From positions 1-64,000 of the forward strand of contig JAEZYN010000004.1 of NCBI GenBank assembly GCA_023419095.1: 64,000 nucleotides of DNA, written 5' to 3'. How positions within the stretch are numbered: the stretch's first letter is position 1; each line of letters starts with the position of its first letter. Positions 44,859 through 50,737 of the stretch are shown here, one piece after another. A model generated the notes under the pieces. That model had not been told where the DNA came from. It did not search any database and saw nothing but the letters and a program-made list of their open reading frames with translations. The stretch comes from Bacteroidota bacterium. GTDB taxonomy: Bacteria > Bacteroidota > Bacteroidia > Flavobacteriales > Weeksellaceae. Both the position numbers and the translations under genes were made by a program.

Positions 44859-45365
44859 TCACCGCAGCGCCAGACTGAAAAAAAGGTCGATTTCATCTTT
44901 TACGTAAACCATTCCGCCCATCTTCTTTGGCGGAACGATATTGAAATCTGAAAATTTAAGTCGCTTATTTCCGACCAAACTGCCGTCTGCCTCACTGAAC
45001 TCGATATTATACTTTCTGCTAACGTTCATCATCTTCACTTCCACCGTCGCAGCAAAAAAGTTTGTGCGGACTTTTTCGAAATGAAGGAATCTGATGGTTA
45101 GCGTCGGGTAAGCCTGTGCGTTCAGGGTTTTGCGGAAATCGGCGGTCATCACCTTGTTACGGCAGTCGAAATCCACCACTTTCAAGGATATGTTTGGGAG
45201 TTGATTTCCGCTGAAAGAATAGATCGTCCGTGAGTTCTGGAAGTTATCATTTGCGCATTTAAAAGTTCCAATATTCGTCCAACCATTGATCACCACAGCA
45301 TTCTTTTGTGCAAAGAAAGACAGCGGCAGCAAAATGAGAAGGAAAAAAAATCTGTAAATTTTCAT
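44859..45365 (-). CDS. YceI-like periplasmic protein
   Basis: This 168-residue protein has a signal peptide ending F-F-A-Q. The beta-rich body has the order seen in YceI proteins (F-R-K-T-L-N-A-Q-A-Y-P-T-L-T-I-R-F, then N-V-S-R-K-Y-N-I-E-F), with a late L-K-F-S-D-F-N-I-V-P-P match to the paralogue at 46793. YceI lipocalin-like folds bind isoprenoid or amphiphile ligands. The start at 45365 drops 14 residues with no signal character. It is the third gene of a leftward group. Confidence 0.75.
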   Translation of the reverse strand: MKIYRFFFLLILLPLSFFAQKNAVVINGWTNIGTFKCANDNFQNSRTIYSFSGNQLPNISLKVVDFDCRNKVMTADFRKTLNAQAYPTLTIRFLHFEKVRTNFFAATVEVKMMNVSRKYNIEFSEADGSLVGNKRLKFSDFNIVPPKKMGGMVYVKDEIDLFFSLALR

Positions 45366-45381
45366 GACACTAAGATTAAAA

Positions 45382-45403
45382 AAGGGGTTCGCAAAAACCC
45401 CTT
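45382..45403 (-). terminator. Terminator-like hairpin between porin and YceI-like genes
   Basis: AAGGGGTT (45382-45389) and AACCCCTT (45396-45403) form an 8-bp stem followed by a T-run on the minus strand. It sits inside the presumed operon and should partly uncouple the last gene. Confidence 0.7.
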
Positions 45404-45422
45404 CCAAAAAAAATATTAAAAA

Positions 45423-46763
45423 TTAGAAACCGATGGTCGCTTCAAGCATAAGACCGTTGAATTTACCGCCACGAAGTGCGCTGGTTGCTCCCCACACGGC
45501 GCTGTCATTATAGTTCTGAGATACGTATTCTACTTTCGCAAGTACGTTTTTCGTCATGAACCAGCCAACGCCAAGGTTGAATCTTTCAATTTTTCTTTCG
45601 TCAGAAACTTCGTCATCTTTACCATTTACGGTGTTGTATCTACCACCGAAGTAAAACTGCTCTTTGTTACCGAATCTGTAAAGCAATTCTGCTCCAAGCT
45701 GGGTGTAATCTCCATCTGTAGGTCTTTCTGTAAGTCCTGCTGCTTTGTTGCCTGATACATGTTCATACAATCCAAAGAACTCAAGTCCGTTATATTTGAT
45801 GAATGGATTTACCTGTACAGCTTTCATTTTTTTGAAACCTGGGTTGAAACGACCAGTAGCATAGTTTGATGTTCCCATCGCATCATTCTGAGTAAGCAGT
45901 ACATAATAGTATCGTGAACCCGCTCTGTCCGCGCTGTAAAGGTTACCACCAGTTGACAAACCGTTTGTCTGGATAAAAGATCCCGTCAGTCTTACTCTCA
46001 GGTCTTCGTTGATCTGCTTGTCCCAGCCCAGTTTTGCATATACTGACGGAGAGTTGTAGTTCGTTCCTTTCACCGGTGTTTGGTTCAGTTTACCGTTTGA
46101 AACCCCAAGCATTGCTGAAAAGTTATTATAGAAACCGTAAACCTCACCGAAAGCTTCAGTAGTAAAACTGTCCATGATGTAATTGCCTACGAATGGGTTG
46201 TTGATCGCTTCGGCATTGTCCGTTCTCCTGAAGTGTGCATCACCGTAGTTGATCTCATCCATACCTATTTTCACTCTCGCGTGCTTCATGATGTTTGAGG
46301 CAAAACCTTCAGAGATGAAATCAAGGTCATCTACCTGAATATAACCGCCTTTTACCCAGGCTTCGTTGTGGTGACGTGCAGAAAGATATGTTCTAAGGTG
46401 CATTTTCAAACCTTTTGCGAGGTAAGCATTCACGTCTAAGTTAGCGGTAGGAAGGTTAAAATCGGAACCCATCACTACCAATGTGTTTGGCGTTGCAGGA
46501 TTACTGCCGGTAACCACGCCCAGTGAAGGCGCTTTGGTTTCATGGTCGATTGCCTGGAACTGCAGTGCAAAATCACCACCTACAGACACTCTCACACCAT
46601 CATATTCTGGTGAAGCAACTTTTGGATCTTCAAAAACATTTCGGGAAGCTTTTTCAGGCGCTAAATAGTCGCGCATTGTAGAGGTGGTATCCTGCGCCTG
46701 TAAGAGGCCGGCTCCTGAGAAGATTACTGCAAGCATTGAAGCTCTCATCAACATCGTTTTCAT
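45423..46763 (-). CDS. Outer-membrane porin
   Basis: This 446-residue protein has a signal peptide ending L-L-Q-A-Q, a short periplasmic segment rich in D/E/P, and about sixteen predicted amphipathic strands. It ends L-E-A-T-I-G-F with a terminal Phe for BAM recognition. Its overall pattern resembles bacterial porins of the DcaP/phosphate-selective type; the solute is unknown. It lies between two YceI-family genes on the same strand. Confidence 0.8.
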   Translation of the reverse strand: MKTMLMRASMLAVIFSGAGLLQAQDTTSTMRDYLAPEKASRNVFEDPKVASPEYDGVRVSVGGDFALQFQAIDHETKAPSLGVVTGSNPATPNTLVVMGSDFNLPTANLDVNAYLAKGLKMHLRTYLSARHHNEAWVKGGYIQVDDLDFISEGFASNIMKHARVKIGMDEINYGDAHFRRTDNAEAINNPFVGNYIMDSFTTEAFGEVYGFYNNFSAMLGVSNGKLNQTPVKGTNYNSPSVYAKLGWDKQINEDLRVRLTGSFIQTNGLSTGGNLYSADRAGSRYYYVLLTQNDAMGTSNYATGRFNPGFKKMKAVQVNPFIKYNGLEFFGLYEHVSGNKAAGLTERPTDGDYTQLGAELLYRFGNKEQFYFGGRYNTVNGKDDEVSDERKIERFNLGVGWFMTKNVLAKVEYVSQNYNDSAVWGATSALRGGKFNGLMLEATIGF

Positions 46764-46792
46764 AATTTTAATTTTAATTGATTTCTCTTTGT

Positions 46793-47326
46793 TTAATTTG
46801 CACTTACGTTTACTATAATTTTGATATCATTTCCGGTTTTTACCGTGTTCATCATGAATGAAGGAGGTGTCACCCCGTAGTCACTCATCTTGATGGTCTC
46901 TGTACCGGTGATGGTGTATCCGTTTCCGCTTTTCGTTACAGTAACCGGGAAGCTGACGGTTTTGGTTACGTTGGTCACTTTCAGTTTTCCGGTGATTGTT
47001 CCTTTTCCTACGTTTACTGATGTGGCAGTGAAGGTGATGTTCGGGAATTTGTCAGCCTGCATTGCTTTGTATGCGTTGTTATCCATCGCACCTTTACCGG
47101 ATTTTAAGGTTTTGGCTCCTAATGTATAGGTAATGTCTGTAAGGGTATTCCCTGAAACATTCGCACTGAAAGTACCGGTGTTTGAAGTCATTGTCCAGTC
47201 GTGCATGGTAGATGTTCCGCTAACTGTTGTTTTTACGTTCTTGCTGCTGATTTTTTGACCGGCAACAAGGCCAGAAAAAAGTCCGAATGCCAACACGAGA
47301 ATCTTGAAGTTTGCTAAATTTTTCAT
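46793..47326 (-). CDS. YceI family periplasmic protein
   Basis: This 177-residue protein has a signal peptide ending G-L-V-A-G-Q. Its lipocalin-like body has S-G-T-S-T-M-H-D-W-T-M-T-S, then M-Q-A-D-K-F-P-N-I-T-F-T-A, and a late M-S-D-Y-G-V-T-P-P-S-F-M. These are recognisable YceI motifs. It probably binds a lipid-like ligand in the periplasm. It is the first gene of the leftward YceI-porin-YceI group, with the porin 29 bp behind. Confidence 0.88.
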   Translation of the reverse strand: MKNLANFKILVLAFGLFSGLVAGQKISSKNVKTTVSGTSTMHDWTMTSNTGTFSANVSGNTLTDITYTLGAKTLKSGKGAMDNNAYKAMQADKFPNITFTATSVNVGKGTITGKLKVTNVTKTVSFPVTVTKSGNGYTITGTETIKMSDYGVTPPSFMMNTVKTGNDIKIIVNVSAN

Positions 47327-47797
47327 TGTATCTAATTTTAATATTCTTTATTGCTTTTTGATAGCACAAAGGTAAACCGTATTTTATTTATCTGCTAATA
47401 TTTCAGCAAAACAACCTTATGATATATATCTTATTTCCGATTTGAAATTACTTATCAATAATAAATTAAGCGTTTTTTTACCAATACAGTATTTTTAAAA
47501 CAAGTGCTTTGAATTAATATTAAAATAATCTTCATGTAGATGTAGAATTAAAAGAGGATCAGCGACATTACCGTTTAAACATTGACGAAAATCATATGTT
47601 TTGATAAGAAATTTTAAAAAATAAGGGTATATTATAAAGAGTCCGCAAAGAAATTCTGGAAGTCTAAAACTCAGGAAACAAAAAACCCCAACTTCTGAAG
47701 AAGCTGAGGTTTTGTACCCAGTGCCGAAATATTTTCACACTAAAATTCGACTGGTTTTCAATTAGTTACTATTTTGTTGTGTCAGAATTGTGTCAGA
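47327..47797. other. 470-bp gap holding the host/prophage boundary
   Basis: The left half is AT-rich and carries no gene. At 47682-47713 a 15-pair hairpin forms perfectly (with G-U pairs) only on the minus-strand transcript, so it is a leftward terminator. GTACCCAGTGCCG at 47714-47726, read on the minus strand, looks like the last bases of a tRNA acceptor arm (CGGCACTGGGTAC), a usual attachment core. TTGTGTCAGA is repeated at 47777-47786 and 47788-47797, possible integrase arm sites. A weak operator (11 of 15) lies at 47766-47780. Confidence 0.4.
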
Positions 47798-48103
47798 TTA
47801 CAGATGTCTGTCCAAGATCTCACCTATTTCTTCCAGTATTGTTTCCTTGGCATTTCTTGCCTTTTCATAGGTTGCATTGTCCTCGCGCACTATTGTTTTG
47901 CTGGTTTTGTTCAGCATCAGCCGTTCTAGATCGATTTCCGGATACTCTGTCTTCAGCCAGACAACAAAATCTAAAGGAACCTTTCCTTTTGGGCCCAGAA
48001 AACGCGAAACATTTTGTTGTGAAGTGTTATATCTGCGGCCCACGTCCGCGTGACTTAATTTCTTTTCTATTAAAAATTTATTGATTTTCTCCTTGATTGT
48101 CAT
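47798..48103 (-). CDS. Prophage repressor, Cro/CI-size helix-turn-helix protein
   Basis: This 101-residue protein has a helix-turn-helix at about residues 18-38 (L-S-H-A-D-V-G-R-R-Y-N-T-S-Q-Q-N-V-S-R-F) and a helical C-terminus. It lacks the S24 peptidase domain of lambda CI-type repressors, so induction is unlikely to use RecA-driven self-cleavage. It is the only leftward gene in the prophage and faces the early operon across paired palindromes. Its own coding sequence contains a 13-of-15 operator match at 48006-48020. I infer it is the maintenance repressor, not a Cro. Confidence 0.75.
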   Translation of the reverse strand: MTIKEKINKFLIEKKLSHADVGRRYNTSQQNVSRFLGPKGKVPLDFVVWLKTEYPEIDLERLMLNKTSKTIVREDNATYEKARNAKETILEEIGEILDRHL

Positions 48104-48143
48104 GGCTTTACATTATTTGAACTGACTTCACACGAATTTTTTA

Positions 48144-48185
48144 ACAACATTTTGTTGTTATTAACAACATTTTGTTGTAGGTTTG
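48144..48185 (+). promoter_or_regulatory. Early promoter with paired repressor operators
   Basis: Two copies of ACAACATTTTGTTGT lie at 48144-48158 and 48164-48178, 20 bp centre to centre. The -7 box TAGGTTTG (48178-48185) touches the second, and TTG at 48155-48157 inside the first sits 20 bp from it as a -33 element. Binding would cover both promoter halves. Confidence 0.75.
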
Positions 48186-48222
48186 TCGTACCAAAAGTAA
48201 CACGGTGACAAATTTACGCAAT

Positions 48223-48462
48223 ATGGAAATGCCAAATGATATCCATTCGGATATTGAAAAGACTTTCAACTTCATTGATGAGAATCTTCCGCAGAAGTAT
48301 TCGCGAGAAGTGTGGAAAATCCTGCCGGAGAATAAAAAGTACATCGAGCTCGATTACATCCGAAAAGTGAAGAAAGACCGCATAAAAAACGCGCCTATCA
48401 TCACAGCACTCTACCGCGTAGCGCAGTTTCACAAACTCCAGAAGCAACCTTTAACAAAATAA
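48223..48462 (+). CDS. First early prophage gene, hypothetical
   Basis: I do not recognise this 79-residue protein. It is helical, acidic at the N-terminus (D-I-H-S-D-I-E-K-T-F) and basic further on (R-K-V-K-K-D-R-I-K-N-A). The ATG at 48223 is 37 bp behind the early -7 box; an upstream in-frame GTG at 48205 is possible. Position opposite the repressor would suit a Cro-like or anti-repressor role, but no helix-turn-helix is clear. Confidence 0.65.
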   Translation: MEMPNDIHSDIEKTFNFIDENLPQKYSREVWKILPENKKYIELDYIRKVKKDRIKNAPIITALYRVAQFHKLQKQPLTK

Positions 48463-48473
48463 ATGTAAAACCT

Positions 48474-49016
48474 ATGACACGTACTTACCCTGGAATGCTC
48501 GACCATTCCAAAGAGTATTTTAACAACGGAGCAGATGTGATGATGATTCACAACGGTGTTGTTAAAAAATTCGAAGATGTTCCGGAACACCCGGAACTCG
48601 CACAAATCATCGCCACCGATGATGATCTGCGCAGCCTGCTTACCGATTGGTTTGATGACAACGAGCAGATGAAGCAAAAGACATTGGCGCGCTGCCGTTT
48701 CGGTGGGCTCAACTTTATGGCCGATATCCACGGAGAAACTATCGTGAGTGATCACGCACACTGCCCGCACCGCGGGAAATGCAGGGGTGAGTTCATCGTC
48801 TGCCAAAAGCCGGTGATCAATGGTGAAACCGTCACCAACCAGGAAATTGAAATTTTAAAGGAAATCTGCGGAAACGACAAGAACACCACTATTGCCAGCA
48901 ATATGGGGTTTGCGGTCGGTACTTTCAAAGTGCTGAAGACATCGCTGTACAAACGATGCAGATTCATTACCAAACAACAAGCAGCTAAGGCACTGTTCCT
49001 TGAAGGGCTGTTGTGA
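48474..49016 (+). CDS. Early prophage regulator with Cys-rich centre and LuxR-like helix-turn-helix
   Basis: This 180-residue protein has a Cys/His block near residues 92-111 (D-H-A-H-C-P-H-R-G-K-C, then E-F-I-V-C), which could bind zinc. Its C-terminus, V-T-N-Q-E-I-E-I-L-K-E-I-C-G with I-A-S-N-M-G-F-A-V-G-T-F-K-V-L-K-T, follows the spacing of the LuxR/GerE DNA-binding domain. I infer a transcription activator of later phage genes. The start lies in the repeated context AAACCTATGAC (48468-48478). Confidence 0.65.
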   Translation: MTRTYPGMLDHSKEYFNNGADVMMIHNGVVKKFEDVPEHPELAQIIATDDDLRSLLTDWFDDNEQMKQKTLARCRFGGLNFMADIHGETIVSDHAHCPHRGKCRGEFIVCQKPVINGETVTNQEIEILKEICGNDKNTTIASNMGFAVGTFKVLKTSLYKRCRFITKQQAAKALFLEGLL

Positions 49017-49034
49017 TTCTTTCTTTCTTAACCC

Positions 49035-49125
49035 GGCGCGTCGAGTTTGAGACGGCGCGCCACTTTTAAACGAACACAAATTCTCTATATATCCCGGTGC
49101 GTCGGGTTATTATAAACGGCGCACC
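49035..49125. repeat. Tandem covarying hairpins between early genes
   Basis: GGCGCG/CGCGCC (49035-49040 with 49056-49061) and GGTGCG/CGCACC (49096-49101 with 49120-49125) form two stem-loops with the same outer frame: CCC before each, ACTTTT after each. One base pair changes from C-G to U-A between copies, which supports a real RNA structure. The loops (15 and 18 nt) differ. No gene lies between 49017 and 49152. Confidence 0.6.
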
Positions 49126-49152
49126 ACTTTTTAACCTCCAAAATCTAGTAAG

Positions 49153-49287
49153 ATGAACCCAGTACTTAAAGAATGCCTCAGGCTGACAATGGTCGGCTTC
49201 GCATATACGATAGGAATAGCGCTCGCAGCCGTGATCGCAGTGTCTTTTTATGCGAAAGTACTTTACCCGCTGGGGATTAAATTCTAA
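49153..49287 (+). CDS. 44-residue single-span membrane protein
   Basis: The ATG at 49153 starts a 44-residue protein with one hydrophobic stretch (about residues 13-36: M-V-G-F-A-Y-T-I-G-I-A-L-A-A-V-I-A-V) and a short polar tail ending G-I-K-F. It lies just after the second hairpin and 13 bp before the next gene. Small phage membrane proteins of this kind act in exclusion or lysis control, but no family is recognised. Confidence 0.55.
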   Translation: MNPVLKECLRLTMVGFAYTIGIALAAVIAVSFYAKVLYPLGIKF

Positions 49288-49299
49288 AACCTTTAACAT

Positions 49300-49572
49300 A
49301 TGTACCTCGCAAACAAAACATACAGCACCCAAGCGAAAAACGCACTGGATAAAGATTTTGAAAAGTATCTGGACTCAATAGACAGAACCCTGATTGATAA
49401 TGATCAAATCGATGCCTTCTTAAAAGATATCGAGGAAGATTACAAAAAACTTTGCACAAAAAACAAACGCTGCAAACCTCGCAAACTTACTTTCTACCGA
49501 CATCTGGTAGGTAGTGGTAAAATTTCCCTGCATGGATCGCATGTGTCGTTCGAATTTTTAAAATCTAGGTAA
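49300..49572 (+). CDS. Early prophage hypothetical protein
   Basis: This 90-residue basic protein is unrecognised. It has a helical N-terminal half with acid/base alternation and a C-terminal basic patch (C-K-P-R-K-L-T-F-Y-R-H). The leader AAAACCTTTAAC before the start is a phage-typical sequence. The stop overlaps the HNH gene start by 1 base (TAATG), so translation is likely coupled. Confidence 0.6.
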   Translation: MYLANKTYSTQAKNALDKDFEKYLDSIDRTLIDNDQIDAFLKDIEEDYKKLCTKNKRCKPRKLTFYRHLVGSGKISLHGSHVSFEFLKSR

Positions 49573-50210
49573 TGAAATACAAGTTCTTAAAATCAAAAGA
49601 AGTACAGGAAATATTGGAAGCATATCCAAATACCAAAGCTTCTGTACTTGCTGAAAAACACGGCGTTCCGGTAAGTAAAATTTATGCAACGGCAAAAAGA
49701 TGCGGAATAAAGAAAAGCCCGGAGTTTTTAGCAGGACCTGATTCCGGAAGAATTGCCAAAGGACAGTCTCTTTCTCCGGAAACCCGCTTTCAAAAAGGAA
49801 TGGTCTCAGCGCGCAAGGGTAAGAAAATGAATTTTAAATCTGCTGAAGCCGAAAAGAAAAGCGCTGCAAACCGGTGGAAGAAAGGGCAAAAGCCGCTTAA
49901 TACAGCAAAAGATGGCGATGTTAGATGGCGCGAGGGTTTAGGATATCACTTCATAAGAATGTCAGAAAATCATTGGGAGCTATATCATCGGTGGTTGTGG
50001 ATACAGAAACATAAAAGCATTCCTTCTGGACATAATATAGTTTTCAAAGATGGCAATCCTAAAAACTGTGTTCTTGAAAACCTTGAGTGCATATCAAATA
50101 CCGAATTAATGGAACGCAACACGATTGCGAGATACCCGGGCGAACTGATTGGTTCGATACACAGAGTAAGCAGATTAAAAAAAATCATCAAAAACAAACA
50201 AAATGGCTAA
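49572..50210 (+). CDS. HNH endonuclease with N-terminal helix-turn-helix
   Basis: This 212-residue protein begins with a helix-turn-helix-like segment (K-A-S-V-L-A-E-K-H-G-V-P-V-S-K-I-Y near residue 22). A basic linker follows, and then an HNH nuclease domain with Y-H-R-W-L-W-I-Q-K-H near residue 139 and V-F-K-D-G-N-P-K-N-C-V-L-E-N-L near residue 156. Phage HNH enzymes of this layout are free-standing homing-type nucleases or packaging helpers. It is held between two tightly packed early genes. Confidence 0.85.
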   Translation: MKYKFLKSKEVQEILEAYPNTKASVLAEKHGVPVSKIYATAKRCGIKKSPEFLAGPDSGRIAKGQSLSPETRFQKGMVSARKGKKMNFKSAEAEKKSAANRWKKGQKPLNTAKDGDVRWREGLGYHFIRMSENHWELYHRWLWIQKHKSIPSGHNIVFKDGNPKNCVLENLECISNTELMERNTIARYPGELIGSIHRVSRLKKIIKNKQNG

Positions 50211-50448
50211 GGTAAATTTTAATGATCACCTGGATGATATGATGCAGCGTCTGATGGATGAAAACTTAACCCCAGATCAGCTAGAACTGGAGTTGAAAAG
50301 AAGCAAGGCGCTCTGCCAGATTGCAGATAAAAAAATAGAGGACAAGAAAGTAACGGTAATGGCATTGGAAGCAGTTGGAAATATGGACTTTGAAAAAGGA
50401 ATTATCCCTGAACCAATCAAGAACCTTTTACAAATCGAAAATAAATAG
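50203..50448 (+). CDS. Early prophage hypothetical protein
   Basis: This 81-residue helical protein is acidic at the N-terminus and has a central coiled-coil-prone run (L-E-L-E-L-K-R-S-K-A-L). Its start overlaps the HNH gene by 8 bp, so it is probably coupled to it. No family recognised. Confidence 0.6.
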   Translation: MAKVNFNDHLDDMMQRLMDENLTPDQLELELKRSKALCQIADKKIEDKKVTVMALEAVGNMDFEKGIIPEPIKNLLQIENK

Positions 50449-50450
50449 TC

Positions 50451-50672
50451 ATGACACAAGCCGAAGAAACAAAGTATAATAAAGAGCGCGACGATGCCTA
50501 TATGAATGCTGCGGATGGTGTTTGGAAAGGCGAGGCAAAAGGATTCGGAACCCGCTACCGACACCTACAGGAAACTGGGCTTTACAACGGAACATCGTTC
50601 CAACGGAAATATTACCCAGAACATTATAGAGCACACATCGAATCTTTAAAATCAAATTCAAAAGCGCCATGA
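50451..50672 (+). CDS. Early prophage hypothetical protein
   Basis: This 73-residue protein with many aromatic and charged residues (Y-N-K-E-R-D-D-A-Y, then W-K-G-E-A-K-G-F-G) is unrecognised. It starts 2 bp after the preceding stop and its own stop overlaps a 21-codon frame by ATGA. Confidence 0.55.
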   Translation: MTQAEETKYNKERDDAYMNAADGVWKGEAKGFGTRYRHLQETGLYNGTSFQRKYYPEHYRAHIESLKSNSKAP

Positions 50673-50734
50673 ATCACCTCCAAAAACTTCGCTTAATCTT
50701 CTCCAAAAACAGAATCATAAAAACCCACTGGTAA
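50669..50734 (+). CDS. 21-residue leader-like mini-ORF before the primase
   Basis: An ATG at 50669 overlaps the previous stop (ATGA) and opens 21 basic codons ending at 50734, 3 bp before the primase ATG. This may be a coupling leader and not a functional protein. Confidence 0.3.
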   Translation: MNHLQKLRLIFSKNRIIKTHW

Positions 50735-50737
50735 CTC

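Noticed and set aside
48223..48462. Cro-like DNA-binding protein as the first early gene
   Set aside because: I could not find a credible helix-turn-helix in it, so it is left as hypothetical.
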